Shown: positions 19,237 through 28,098, counted from the stretch's first letter. The stretch is 64,000 nt of DNA from Parvibaculum sp. (GCA_031291615.1 JARLIS010000061.1:124001-188000), one strand, 5' to 3'. Numbers and translations are program-made. The notes: generated from the sequence alone by a model not told the origin.

Positions 19237-21591
19237 ATGATAAAGTTTCTTGAGAATGCGGTGTTCGGCGCCCGCGCGCTTATTCTCACCATTCTGGCCG
19301 TCGTGACCGTGTTCGGCCTCTACTTCGCCTTCCAGCTCAAAATGACGGCCGGCTTCGACAAGCAGCTGCCGATCGGCCACGAATACATCAAGACCTTCCA
19401 GCAATATCGCGACCAGCTTTTCGGTTCGAACCGCATCATCGTGGTGCTTGAGCCGAAATCCGGAACGATCTGGAACAAGGACTTTTTCAAGACCTACAAG
19501 AACCTGACGGATGACATTTTCTTCCTGCCTGGCATTTCCCGCCCGACGGTGACCTCGCTCTGGACGCCGAATACGCGCTACGTCGAAATCACCGAAGACG
19601 GCATCAGCGCCGAAGACGTGATCTCCGGCAAGGTCACGGCGGACACGATGACGCCGCAGGCCCTGACGAAAATCGAGAGCAACGTCATTCGCGGCGGTTT
19701 CGTCGGTCGCCTCGTCTCGAACGACTTCACCGCCGCCATGGTTTCCGCCGAGTTGCAGGACTTCGATCCTTCGACCGGCCAGAAGCTCGACTATTTCGAT
19801 CTCGCCTCCAAGCTCGAAAAGCAGATACGCGAAAAATACGAGAACGACCGCTACACGGTCCGCATCATCGGCTTTGCGAAGTCGATCGGCGACATCGCGG
19901 CCGGCGCGAAAGGCGTGGTCGCGTTCTTCGCCGTCGCCTTCCTGCTGACGGCGCTGTCGGTCTATCTCTATTCACGCTCCATGCTGCTCACATTCGCAAC
20001 GCTCTTTGCCTCGCTGACATCGGTCGTCTGGCAATTCGCGCTGTTGAATCTGCTCGGCTACGGCCTCGATCCGCTCGCGGTCCTCGTGCCCTTCCTCGTC
20101 TTCGCCATCGGCGTCAGTCACGGCGTGCAGCAGATCAACCTCGTCACGGCTTCGATCAGCGCCGGCGCGACGAGCGAGGAGGCGGCGCGCGAAAGCTTCT
20201 CCGGCCTGCTCGTTCCGGGCTCCATGGCGCTGACGACGACGATCGTCGGCTTCGGAACGCTCTATCTCATCCCGGTCGCCATGATCCGGGAACTCGCCAT
20301 CACCGCCTCGATCGGCGTCGCGCTCAAGATCATCACCAACCTGATCATGCTTCCGCTCGTCGTCAGCTACTTCAAGTTCGACGACGGCTTCGTCGCTCGC
20401 GTGACCAAGGCGCGCGACACCCGCCTGAAACTGATGCGGATTCTGGGCAACGTCGCCAATCCGAGGACGTCGATCCTCGTCCTCTGCGTCTCGCTCGTTC
20501 TCTTCGGCATCGCCGTATATGAGAGCCGGAACCGCCATGTCGGCGCGCTGCATGCGGGCACGCCGGAGCTGCGCGAGGATTCCCGCTACAACGAAGACTC
20601 ACGCAACATCGCGTCCAAATTCTCGCTCGGCCTCAACCTGCTCACCGTCGTCGTCGAGACGCCGCCCGATGCCTGCGTCGACTATCCGACGCTCAACTAT
20701 TTGAACCGGTTCTCCTGGTACATGGAGAACGTGCCGGGCGTCACCCTCGTCGTTTCGCTGCCCTTCGCCGTCAAGTCGTCGAATGCCGGCTGGAACGAAG
20801 GCAATCTGAAATGGCAGGACATCCCGCGCAACAAGGATGCACTCGCCCAGGCCGTGCAGACCGTGCCCGGCGCAAGCGCCTTGATGAATCAATCATGCAC
20901 CCTGCTGCCGCATCTGATCTTCCTCAAGGACGCCAAGGCGACGACCATCGCAACGGCGGTCGCGGCGGTGAAGAAGTTCCGCGCCGAGAACAAGATGGAA
21001 GGCGTCAACCTGCGCCTCGCCTCCGGCAATATGGGCGTCCAGGCGGCGGTGAACGAGGAAATCTCGCAATCCGAACTGCCGATGATGCTCTGGGTCTATG
21101 TCGTCATCGTCGCGCTCGTCACCATCACCTATCGCGACTGGCGCGCGGTCATAGCCTGCTGCCTGCCGCTCACCTTTGCGACCTTCCTCGGCTACTGGTT
21201 CATGGAGGTGCTGCAGATCGGTCTCACCGTGGCCACGCTGCCGGTCATGGTGCTCGCGGTCGGTATCGGCGTCGACTACGCCTTCTATATCTACAACCGC
21301 ATCCAGTACCATCTCGCGGAAGGCCGCAACATCACCGAGTGCTTCAAGCTGGCGCTGCTTGAAACCGGCATGGCGACCGTCTTCACAGCGATCACGCTCG
21401 CCATCGGCGTCTCGACCTGGGCCTTCTCGGCGCTCAAGTTCCAGGCCGATATGGGCCTGCTGCTGACCTTCATGTTCATGATCAACATGATTATGGCCGT
21501 GACCGTGCTGCCGGCGCTGGCGGTGGTTCTGGATATGGTGTTTCCGCGGCGGTTGCCCGTAAAGGCCCGCAAGAACGCCATGGCGCATTGA
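19237..21591 (+). CDS. RND superfamily exporter (MMPL/COG1033 type)
   Basis: A 784-residue inner-membrane transporter driven by proton flux. The topology is that of a hydrophobe/lipid exporter: one N-terminal helix (ILTILAVVTVFGLYFAF), a periplasmic loop of about 190 residues, five to six helices (VVAFFAVAFLLTALSVYLYS to LITNLIMLPLVVSYF), a second helix near residue 410, another periplasmic loop and a final helix bundle (MMLWVYVVIVALVTITY to MNMIMAVTVLPALAVVLDMVF). The GxxxDY signature GIGVDYAFYIYNRI is present in the second half. No membrane-fusion or outer-membrane partner lies next to it. Substrates of this family include hopanoids, lipids and hydrophobic compounds; which applies is unknown. 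It faces the di-iron protein gene. Confidence 0.88.
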   Translation: MIKFLENAVFGARALILTILAVVTVFGLYFAFQLKMTAGFDKQLPIGHEYIKTFQQYRDQLFGSNRIIVVLEPKSGTIWNKDFFKTYKNLTDDIFFLPGISRPTVTSLWTPNTRYVEITEDGISAEDVISGKVTADTMTPQALTKIESNVIRGGFVGRLVSNDFTAAMVSAELQDFDPSTGQKLDYFDLASKLEKQIREKYENDRYTVRIIGFAKSIGDIAAGAKGVVAFFAVAFLLTALSVYLYSRSMLLTFATLFASLTSVVWQFALLNLLGYGLDPLAVLVPFLVFAIGVSHGVQQINLVTASISAGATSEEAARESFSGLLVPGSMALTTTIVGFGTLYLIPVAMIRELAITASIGVALKIITNLIMLPLVVSYFKFDDGFVARVTKARDTRLKLMRILGNVANPRTSILVLCVSLVLFGIAVYESRNRHVGALHAGTPELREDSRYNEDSRNIASKFSLGLNLLTVVVETPPDACVDYPTLNYLNRFSWYMENVPGVTLVVSLPFAVKSSNAGWNEGNLKWQDIPRNKDALAQAVQTVPGASALMNQSCTLLPHLIFLKDAKATTIATAVAAVKKFRAENKMEGVNLRLASGNMGVQAAVNEEISQSELPMMLWVYVVIVALVTITYRDWRAVIACCLPLTFATFLGYWFMEVLQIGLTVATLPVMVLAVGIGVDYAFYIYNRIQYHLAEGRNITECFKLALLETGMATVFTAITLAIGVSTWAFSALKFQADMGLLLTFMFMINMIMAVTVLPALAVVLDMVFPRRLPVKARKNAMAH

Positions 21592-21600
21592 CAGGGTCCG

Positions 21601-21640
21601 GCGCGGGCGGGGAGGGGACGACAGAATTCCCCGCCCGCGC
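21601..21640. other. long GC-rich hairpin after RND gene
   Basis: GCGCGGGCGGGG and CCCCGCCCGCGC form a perfect 12-bp stem with a 16-nt loop, 9 nt after the RND stop codon. No U-tract follows, so it may stabilise the mRNA 3' end or act in termination with Rho. Confidence 0.5.
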
Positions 21641-21710
21641 TAGACTGCCTGCAAGTGGGAATGACAGGGGGGTCGCTCGCGGCGAGCGGCTCTAATTTGG
21701 AGCAAAGCCA

Positions 21711-22154
21711 ATGCTGGATAAAATCATCGAAAAACTGAAGAAAAAGGCGGCCGCCGCACCGGTCGCGCCGGAGGTGAAGCAACTCGCCGCCGCTGCCCTC
21801 CTGGTCGAGGCGGCCCGTCGCGACAATGATTTCGCCGATGACGAGCGCGCCGCCATCACACGCGTCGTGGGCGAGAAGTTCAAGCTGACCGCTGAAGAAG
21901 CCAAGACCCTGGTCGATCTCGCCGAGCAGCGCCAGAAGCTGCCCTATGGCGAGTCGATTTTCACCCGCACGGTTGCCGGCAGCTTCACGATCGACGAGCG
22001 CAAGGACGTGCTGGGCATGATCTGGGAAGTCGCCCTGGCCGACGGTCACCTCGACCGTCTGGAAGACGTGATGATCGCCCGCCTGGCGAAGGAAATCGGC
22101 CTCGACCAGGCCGCTTCCGACGCCGCCCGCAAGTCCGCCGAAGCCAAGCGCTAG
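21711..22154 (+). CDS. TerB-like (COG4103) protein
   Basis: A 147-residue helical protein of the TerB fold. The typical repeats are visible: AAALLVEAARRDNDFADDER with its acidic metal-binding cluster, then the symmetric second half ending in GMIWEVALADGHLDRLEDVMIARLAKEIGL. A Lys/Ala-rich lead sequence precedes the domain. TerB-like proteins occur in tellurite-resistance and general stress or membrane-associated contexts, but this stand-alone form is a widespread conserved gene of unknown role, and no ter cluster is present. GGAG lies 8 nt upstream of the ATG. Confidence 0.85.
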   Translation: MLDKIIEKLKKKAAAAPVAPEVKQLAAAALLVEAARRDNDFADDERAAITRVVGEKFKLTAEEAKTLVDLAEQRQKLPYGESIFTRTVAGSFTIDERKDVLGMIWEVALADGHLDRLEDVMIARLAKEIGLDQAASDAARKSAEAKR

Positions 22155-22171
22155 GCGCCTTTCAGAACGGC

Positions 22172-22203
22172 AAAGGCCGCGTCCTTTCGGGCGCGGCCTT
22201 TTC
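22172..22203. terminator. bidirectional terminator between TerB-like and P450 genes
   Basis: AAAGGCCGCG / CGCGGCCTTT form a 10-bp stem with a 10-nt loop followed by TT. It sits in the gap between two convergent genes and has A/T-runs on both sides, so it can serve both. Confidence 0.85.
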
Positions 22204-22220
22204 GTTTCAAGACCTCTACG

Positions 22221-23495
22221 TCAAGCCGTGAGCCTTACCGGCATTTCCTTGATGCCGGCGATGAAGTTCGACCGCAGCCGCCTCACCGGACCCGACACGT
22301 GAATGTCGGGGAAGCGTTTCAGCAATTCCTCGAACAATACTTTCAGCTGCAATTCGGCAAGGCGCGAGCCGAGACAGAAATGCTGCCCCGCGCCGAAGCC
22401 GAGCTGCGTCGCGGCCTGCGGATTGGTATATCGCGTCACGTCGAAGCGGAAGGGCTCGTCCCAAGCGTCCTCGTCGCGATTGGCGGACGCGTACCACATC
22501 ACGACCTTGTCGCCTTTCCTGATCGTCTGCCCGCGAATCTCGGTGTCCTCGGTCGCCGTGCGGCGCATGTGGAGAACGGGGCTCACCCAGCGCACGATTT
22601 CCTGAACTGCGCTCGGGATGAGCGCCGGATTGTCGAGGAGCTTTTTTCGCTCCTCGGGAAACTCCGAAAGCGCGAGAAGCCCGCCGGATATGGAGTTTCG
22701 CGTCGTCTCGTTGCCCGCAACGACGAGAAGAATGAATGTGCCGATATAGGCGGGAAAGCTCATCGGCTCGGCCTTGCCCTCGGCATTGGGGATCTTCGAA
22801 TGCGCAAGCATCGAAATGAGATCCTCGCCCGGCGCCGCCAGTCGCTGCTGCCACAGGCCTGCCGCATAGGTTGCCATTTCGATGATGCATTGGCGCATGT
22901 AATCGTCCGAAACGCGAAGCTCGGGATCGTCCTCGCCGACGGTGGCGTTCGACCATTCGAAAAGTTTCGGCCCGTCGCTCTCGGGCACGCCGAAGAGCTC
23001 GGCGAGTACTTCGATCGGAAGCGCGGCGGCAACCGCCGAAACGAATTCCACTTCGTTTCCGCCCTTTCCCTTTTCGGCTAGCTGGTCGAGGAGCCGCGTC
23101 ACCCGCGCGCGAATGCGATCCTCCATGTTGGAGATGCGCTTGGGCACGAAGCCGGGCGTCACCATCCGCCGATAGGCGGCATGTCCCGGCGGGTCCATCG
23201 AGATCATGCTGGCTTCGGTATTGTTCTCGTCGATCTCGTTCTCGTTGAAGATGCGATGGCCGCCATTCTCCTTGGCCGAGGAGAAGACCTTCGGATTCTT
23301 GGAGATCGCTTCGATATCGTCATGCCGGGTGATCGCCCAGAAGCCCGCCGCATCCGCCTCCGGATTCCAATAGACGGGTTCCTGCGCGCGCAGGCGCTGA
23401 AAGACCTCGTGATGCGCGTTGCGCATGTAGAGGTCCGGATCCTTCAGATCCGGGCGTCCTTCGAGATCGAGCTTCTCGGCCTTGGGTCTCAGCAT
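22221..23495 (-). CDS. cytochrome P450, class I bacterial
   Basis: A 424-residue soluble haem monooxygenase. Motifs in order: I-helix oxygen-activation AGNETT (260-265), K-helix EIVR (E299, R302), HMRRTATEDTEIRG, and the haem loop FGAGQHFCLGSRLAE with axial ligand C374. The haem loop and the RKGDKVVMWYASANRD block resemble the CYP124/125/142-like group, which act on sterols and branched or long-chain lipids, rather than CYP153 alkane hydroxylases; the subfamily is not certain. The ATG at 23495 is fixed by GGGAGGA upstream. No ferredoxin or reductase lies next to it, so electrons must come from partners elsewhere. Confidence 0.93.
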   Translation of the reverse strand: MLRPKAEKLDLEGRPDLKDPDLYMRNAHHEVFQRLRAQEPVYWNPEADAAGFWAITRHDDIEAISKNPKVFSSAKENGGHRIFNENEIDENNTEASMISMDPPGHAAYRRMVTPGFVPKRISNMEDRIRARVTRLLDQLAEKGKGGNEVEFVSAVAAALPIEVLAELFGVPESDGPKLFEWSNATVGEDDPELRVSDDYMRQCIIEMATYAAGLWQQRLAAPGEDLISMLAHSKIPNAEGKAEPMSFPAYIGTFILLVVAGNETTRNSISGGLLALSEFPEERKKLLDNPALIPSAVQEIVRWVSPVLHMRRTATEDTEIRGQTIRKGDKVVMWYASANRDEDAWDEPFRFDVTRYTNPQAATQLGFGAGQHFCLGSRLAELQLKVLFEELLKRFPDIHVSGPVRRLRSNFIAGIKEMPVRLTA

Positions 23496-23568
23496 GGCGA
23501 TCCTCCCTCGCATATTCTTGTTGAGGGAAGCTTAGGCCCGTCCGCGGGCCGGCCTCAAGCGCTGCCCG

Positions 23569-24210
23569 TCAGCCGACCGGAAACCCTACGGCAGCTTCAA
23601 GTTCGGCCAGCGCCTTTGCCGGCTCGACGACCTTGATCGTCTTCATGCCGAGGGCCGCCGCCGGTTTGAGGTTGATGCCGAGATCGTCGAGATAGACGCA
23701 AGCATCCGGCGACACGCCAAGCGTTTCGCAGGCCATCTGATAGATGCGCGGATCGGGCTTGCGGATGCCGATCTTCGAGCTTTCGATCACATGGTCGAAA
23801 ATCTCCATCACTTCGGCGACGGCGCGCGCCTTGTCTTCGCTGCGCGCCATGCCGGCGCCGGCGCCCGCCGAAACATTGTTGGTGATGCAGCCGACCTTCG
23901 CCCGCGCCTTGCAGCGCCTAAGCGCCTCGACCATGGCCGGCCTGATGTCGCCCGAGAGCAGCTCGACAATGGCGCGCCCGCGCACCTCATGGCCGAGCGC
24001 CGCCGCTTCCCGCGCGAACAGCTCGTCGAATTCATCCAGCGTGCATTCCGAGCGTTCGAACAGCGCCCAGGCATTGGTGTCGGGGTTGGTGGCGTTGATG
24101 CGGCGGATGAAGTCCGCCGGCAGCCCGCGCTCCCGCTCATAGCGGTTGAAGGCTTCAAACGGGCTCGACGTCAGCACGCCGCCGAAATCCCAAATCACCG
24201 CTTCGATCAT
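23569..24210 (-). CDS. HAD-superfamily hydrolase (subfamily IA)
   Basis: A 213-residue HAD-fold protein. Motif I is WDFGGVL: nucleophile D8 is present but the usual second Asp is G10, as in several non-phosphatase or atypical HAD branches (epoxide-hydrolase N-domain or ACAD10-like). Motif II is CITNN, motif III K in IGIRKPDPRIY, motif IV YLDDLGINLKPA. The cap (residues 15-85) is helical. Substrate unknown; the loss of the general-acid Asp argues for reduced or altered phosphatase activity. It lies 73 nt downstream of the P450 gene's start on the same strand and is divergent from the small membrane protein gene. Confidence 0.82.
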   Translation of the reverse strand: MIEAVIWDFGGVLTSSPFEAFNRYERERGLPADFIRRINATNPDTNAWALFERSECTLDEFDELFAREAAALGHEVRGRAIVELLSGDIRPAMVEALRRCKARAKVGCITNNVSAGAGAGMARSEDKARAVAEVMEIFDHVIESSKIGIRKPDPRIYQMACETLGVSPDACVYLDDLGINLKPAAALGMKTIKVVEPAKALAELEAAVGFPVG

Positions 24211-24293
24211 GGCTTCCTCGACTATCCGAATTTCGCTGGCCGGACCCTACACCGGGCCGGTAAGTATCGGAAGAACGTCGCGAGGGGGAAATC

Positions 24294-24674
24294 ATGAAGT
24301 CCGTTCTGATTACGTCGGGGCTGATCCAGATCAGCTTCGCGGTGATGCAAGGCTGGGTCATTTCGGCGATGTATTCCGGCATGAAACGCTTCGGCCCGTT
24401 GAAAAACGCCAAGCGCGTCCTTCAATGCCATATCGACAATATCCTGATGAGCCTGCTGCAATTCGCGATAGCGGCCGTGCACCCGGCCATTCCGACGATG
24501 GCCGGATGGCTCCTCGTCATCGGCTCATGGGTCAATGCCCAGCTTTTTCTGGTCCACGCCACATCGGCGGAGGGATATGTCAAAAGCCGTGCGGTCAGCG
24601 TCGTGACGCTGCTTTCCTTCTCGACGCTGACGATTGCCTATCCCTGGCTTCTCATCGCCTGGCTGCGGAGCTGA
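24294..24674 (+). CDS. small four-helix membrane protein, unknown function
   Basis: A 126-residue hydrophobic protein with four predicted transmembrane helices (about residues 5-25, 47-63, 66-88 and 100-122) and a short basic cytoplasmic loop (KRFGPLKNAKRVLQC) carrying a His (QCHIDN). A third polar stretch, HATSAEGYVKSRA, separates helices 3 and 4. I do not recognise the family with confidence. The layout (four helices, conserved-looking His and Asn between helices 1 and 2) recalls small isomerase-type membrane proteins, but that is only a resemblance. It stands alone on the plus strand, 83 nt from the divergent HAD gene, and converges on the SPOR gene with a 4 nt gap. Confidence 0.6.
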   Translation: MKSVLITSGLIQISFAVMQGWVISAMYSGMKRFGPLKNAKRVLQCHIDNILMSLLQFAIAAVHPAIPTMAGWLLVIGSWVNAQLFLVHATSAEGYVKSRAVSVVTLLSFSTLTIAYPWLLIAWLRS

Positions 24675-24678
24675 AGCC

Positions 24679-25590
24679 TCAACGCTTCTTGACGATGCAG
24701 TCCTGACCGGCGGATTTGAGCTTGGCGCAGGTGCTGGCCGCGGCCGCCTTGGTCGCAAAGCCTGCGGCGCGGACGCGGTACCAGACGCCCTTGTCGCCGA
24801 GATCGGCCTTCTCGATGTCGAGTGCATGGCCCGAAAGCGCCGCATAGCGCTTCGTCAGATGCGCCCATGAGGCGCGCGCACTCTTTTCATCGCGCAAGGA
24901 CTGCAACTGAAGGACGAAGGCGCCCTTGGCGGCAGGCTTCACCGCTGCTGCTCGCTTCTCGACGGGCGCGGCTTCCTCGGCTGTGGGAGCGGGGCTCGCC
25001 GCTTCAGGCGCTGAGGCCTCCGCCGGGCTTTCGGGTGCGGCAGGGGCCGAAGCCGGAGCGGTGGCTTGAGGAACGACCGCCTGAGGTGCGGCGGTTTCCG
25101 GCGTCGCGGCCTGCGGCGCGACTGGAGGCGTCTCCGGTGCTGCGGCCTGTTGCTGCGCCGCTTCGGGCTGCTGGGGTGCGGGCGTTGCCGGCACCGTCTC
25201 GGGCGCGGCGGGCGCTGACGGCTCGACCGCTGACGGCGCGGGCGCTTGCTCGGCAGTGATGTTTGGCGAAACCGGTGCGACGCCCCGGTCGGTCCGGCTC
25301 GACAGTGTCAGAAGGATGCCGCCGATGACGATAATGCCGAGCACCGCGCCGATAACGAGGCGTGTATTTCCGCCGCCCGACCGGGTTTCCTCGGCCGTAT
25401 AGATGATCTCGGGTTCCGGCGGCCTCGGCCGTCCCCCGCCGTCATGCCCGCCGAAACCGCCGCTGCCATAGGGCGGGAAATCCGGCCCCGCCGATGGCGT
25501 CATGCGCGCGGCGGGGTCGATGGACGAAGGTTCGGCCTCGCCCTTGCGCGCAAGCAGGTCGCTGGTCAACGAGGCAGGCTTCTTCGACAT
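24679..25590 (-). CDS. SPOR-domain membrane protein
   Basis: A 303-residue single-pass inner-membrane protein: cytoplasmic N-terminus with a Gly/Pro-rich stretch, one helix (LVIGAVLGIIVIGGILLTL), a long Pro/Ala/Glu-rich periplasmic linker (residues about 110-215) and a C-terminal SPOR domain (GAFVLQLQSLRDEKSARASW to AASTCAKLKSAGQDCIV). SPOR domains bind denuded glycan strands at division sites; the linker length is typical. A role in cell constriction is likely. It follows the ParA-like gene by 28 nt and is probably co-transcribed with it. Confidence 0.85.
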   Translation of the reverse strand: MSKKPASLTSDLLARKGEAEPSSIDPAARMTPSAGPDFPPYGSGGFGGHDGGGRPRPPEPEIIYTAEETRSGGGNTRLVIGAVLGIIVIGGILLTLSSRTDRGVAPVSPNITAEQAPAPSAVEPSAPAAPETVPATPAPQQPEAAQQQAAAPETPPVAPQAATPETAAPQAVVPQATAPASAPAAPESPAEASAPEAASPAPTAEEAAPVEKRAAAVKPAAKGAFVLQLQSLRDEKSARASWAHLTKRYAALSGHALDIEKADLGDKGVWYRVRAAGFATKAAAASTCAKLKSAGQDCIVKKR

Positions 25591-25618
25591 TCGTGCTTTC
25601 TCACTCTGGGCGCCTGCT

Positions 25619-26299
25619 TCAGGCGGCGCCCCTCATCGTCGTCCCGGCGAAACTACCCGACAGAAAAGGCGATGTCTCGCGCCCCATGAGCCTGTCGCTC
25701 AGGAACATCCACAATTCGCCGATTTCCTCGGGCGATTTAGTCTGCGATGCGATCTCCATCACCGTCCGGCCGTCGATCATACTGGAAGCAAAATCGATTC
25801 GCTGATGGACGATCGAGGGGGCGACGGGGCCGTGATGGGAAAGGGCGATCACCGCCTCGGTGGTAATCCGCGCCCGGGGACTCGCCCCGTTGACCGCGAA
25901 AACCAGCGGTTTGCCGATATCCTCGCAAAGCCGGACCGTCGCGCCTGCGGCGCGCAGATCGTGGGGCGAGGGCCGGGTCGGGATGACGACAAGGTCCGAC
26001 AGCGCGATCACCTGCCCGATGGTCGAGGTGATGGCGGGCGGCGTGTCGATGATGACGAGCCTGACCCCGCCATCCTTCAGCCGGGCGAGATCCTGGGCCA
26101 GCCCCTCGCTTGAGGCGCGGACGAAGAAGGGGCGCTCCGCTTCGCGCGCATTCCACCACTGGGAGAGACTGCCTTGCGGGTCGGTATCGACCAGCGCGAC
26201 CGGGCCCGCGCCCTGGCGCTCGGCTTCGACCGCGATATGGCCGGCGAGTGTCGTCTTGCCGGATCCGCCCTTCTGGGAGGCAAACGCTATGACGTGCAT
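25619..26299 (-). CDS. ParA-family ATPase
   Basis: A 226-residue deviant Walker-type ATPase. The N-terminal ASQKGGSGKTTLAGHIA carries the signature and P-loop lysines, LVDTDPQGSLSQWW the Walker A' Asp, and LVIIDTPPA the Walker B region. It is shorter than chromosomal ParA, lacks an N-terminal DNA-binding extension and has no parB or parS beside it, so it is an orphan ParA/MinD-like positioning ATPase. Its pairing with a SPOR protein gene suggests a role in placing an envelope or division component; this is inference from position. Confidence 0.88.
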   Translation of the reverse strand: MHVIAFASQKGGSGKTTLAGHIAVEAERQGAGPVALVDTDPQGSLSQWWNAREAERPFFVRASSEGLAQDLARLKDGGVRLVIIDTPPAITSTIGQVIALSDLVVIPTRPSPHDLRAAGATVRLCEDIGKPLVFAVNGASPRARITTEAVIALSHHGPVAPSIVHQRIDFASSMIDGRTVMEIASQTKSPEEIGELWMFLSDRLMGRETSPFLSGSFAGTTMRGAA

Positions 26300-26467
26300 G
26301 CTTTCGTAGCCCTGTTGTCGTGGACCGGGCGAATGGCGGACGCAACGATCGAGAACCTCGCCGTCCTTCCGGCGCGCGCCCGACGCGCCGAAGGTCTGCG
26401 AAGCTCAACTCTGCGAGTGACGAAAACGAATCAGCTGCCCCCAGAGACCGGGGGGAGATTAGTGTGT

Positions 26468-26510
26468 GAGCCATTTTGGCTCAACATGTTGTCGAGCCCT
26501 CTGTGGATAA
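26468..26510. promoter_or_regulatory. hairpin, palindrome and single DnaA box in parA-bioA gap
   Basis: The 251-nt gap upstream of the ParA-like gene holds GAGCCA-TTT-TGGCTC (26468-26482), the 10-bp palindrome CAACATGTTG (26482-26491) and one perfect DnaA box TTATCCACA on the minus strand (26502-26510). Only one box was seen, so this is not an origin; it could bring DnaA control to the ParA-like/SPOR pair. The C5/G5 pairing at 26438-26454 may be the bioA terminator, without a U-tract. Confidence 0.4.
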
Positions 26511-26550
26511 CACCAAAGAAAGTGTCCGCCGGACCACATGCCCCAGACGA

Positions 26551-27852
26551 TCAGCCCTGGGCGCTCTCCGCCACGACCTTGAGCATCGCACCCGTCACGC
26601 GGGCAAGGTCTTCCTCGCCGATGACGAGCGGCGGCGTCGTATAGACGATGCGGCCGAAGGGCCTGACGAAGACACCCTCCTCGACGAAGCGGCGCTTCAT
26701 GCGATTGAGGTCGTTGATCTTTTCAAGCTCGATGACGCCGATGGCGCCCTTGACGCGCACATCGACGACGCCCCGGAGGCTGCGTGCGGGCTCAAGATCG
26801 CGGCGAAGCTGCGCCTCGATCCGCGCCACCTGCTGGAGACGCGGCTCGCTTTCGAAGAGATCGAGCGAGGCATTGGCCGCCGCGCAGGCAAGCGGATTGC
26901 CCGTATAAGTCGGTCCATGCATGAGCGCGCGGGCGCCATCCTCGCCGAGGAAGGCGTCGAATATCGCCGTCCGCGCGATAGTGGTCGCCAGCGCCATGGT
27001 GCCGCCCGTGAGCGCCTTCGAAAGCGTCACGATGTCGGGCACGATGCCCGCCGCCTCGCAGGCGAACATGGTGCCGGTGCGCGCAAAGCCCGTGAATATC
27101 TCGTCGAGGATCAGGAGCACATTGTGCTTGTCGCAAAGCGCGCGCAGCCGCCGCAGCGTTTCGGCATCGTGGAAGATCATGCCGCCCGCGCCCTGCACCA
27201 GCGGCTCCGTCATCACGGCGGCAACCTCATGGGCATGCGCGGCGAGGAAGGCGTCGAGTGCTGCTTCCTTCTCCGCCGTCACCGGCAGATCGGTGATGAG
27301 CTGCTCGGCGATCGCGCCCTTGAAAAGCGTGTGCATGCCTTCGTCCGGATCGCAGACCGACATGGCGGCCAGCGTGTCGCCGTGATAGCCGCCGTGAAAC
27401 GAGACGAAACGCTTGCGGCCTTTGACGCCGCGATTGATCCAGTATTGCACCGCGATCTTCATCGCGATCTCGACCGAGACCGAGCCCGATTCCGAAAAGA
27501 ATGTGTGCGAAAGATCGCCCGGCAGCAGCTTCGCCAGCCTTGTCGCCAGCCGCATCACCGGCTCATGCGCGAGCCCGCCCAGCATCACATGCGGCATGCG
27601 GCCAAGCTGCGCCGTCACGGCCTCGCGAATATGCGGGTGGTTGTAGCCATGCGCAGCCGTCCACCACGACGACGTGCCGTCGACGAGTTCGCGCCCGTCG
27701 GCGAGCGTCAGCCGCACGCCCTCCGTGCGCACCACCGGCAGCGGCATCGGCACGGTCTGCATCTGCGTGTAAGGGAGCCAGAGATGCTGCGCGCCTTCCG
27801 CCAGCCATTGCGGCACATCGTTGAGCAGCGGATTGGGCGGCGGGAAGGGCAT
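26551..27852 (-). CDS. bioA: adenosylmethionine-8-amino-7-oxononanoate aminotransferase
   Basis: Third of the four late biotin steps: transfers the amino group of S-adenosylmethionine to KAPA, giving DAPA. The 433-residue class III aminotransferase has the PLP-contact FSESGSVSVEIAMK, the active-site LILDEIFTGFARTG and the PLP lysine K279 in VTLSKALTGGTM. The early HLWLPYTQM with its SAM-specific Tyr identifies BioA rather than a general omega-aminotransferase. It is transcribed away from the other bio genes, with a 246-nt divergent spacer before the Glyoxalase_8-like gene. No BioR-type box was seen. Confidence 0.95.
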   Translation of the reverse strand: MPFPPPNPLLNDVPQWLAEGAQHLWLPYTQMQTVPMPLPVVRTEGVRLTLADGRELVDGTSSWWTAAHGYNHPHIREAVTAQLGRMPHVMLGGLAHEPVMRLATRLAKLLPGDLSHTFFSESGSVSVEIAMKIAVQYWINRGVKGRKRFVSFHGGYHGDTLAAMSVCDPDEGMHTLFKGAIAEQLITDLPVTAEKEAALDAFLAAHAHEVAAVMTEPLVQGAGGMIFHDAETLRRLRALCDKHNVLLILDEIFTGFARTGTMFACEAAGIVPDIVTLSKALTGGTMALATTIARTAIFDAFLGEDGARALMHGPTYTGNPLACAAANASLDLFESEPRLQQVARIEAQLRRDLEPARSLRGVVDVRVKGAIGVIELEKINDLNRMKRRFVEEGVFVRPFGRIVYTTPPLVIGEEDLARVTGAMLKVVAESAQG

Positions 27853-28098
27853 GGGATGAGGCCTTTTGCATCAATTCAGCCCGCATATAGGCGGATTTTC
27901 AGCACCTCTGGCAAGAGTGCCACTTGGCAGACTTGGGAAACGGCGATAAACAGACCCCGGTGCCGCGAAGGGCGCCGCCGTCCGAGAAAGAGGATCTCAC
28001 CTTCGCCCGACGACGAGACGACGCAGTTCAGTTCGCATCGCCCTCATATTGTTTGCCGTTGCTTCGGACCGACGACAGTCAGACAAGAGGAGGACTCC

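Noticed and set aside
22221..23495. CYP153-type alkane hydroxylase
   Set aside because: The haem loop (GQHFCLG) and K-helix region look closer to CYP124/125/142; the exact subfamily is left open.
24294..24674. Styrene-oxide-isomerase-like assignment
   Set aside because: The four-helix layout is similar but no motif matched well enough.
26502..26510. Chromosome origin in the parA-bioA gap
   Set aside because: Only one DnaA box, no AT-rich unwinding element and no cluster of boxes.
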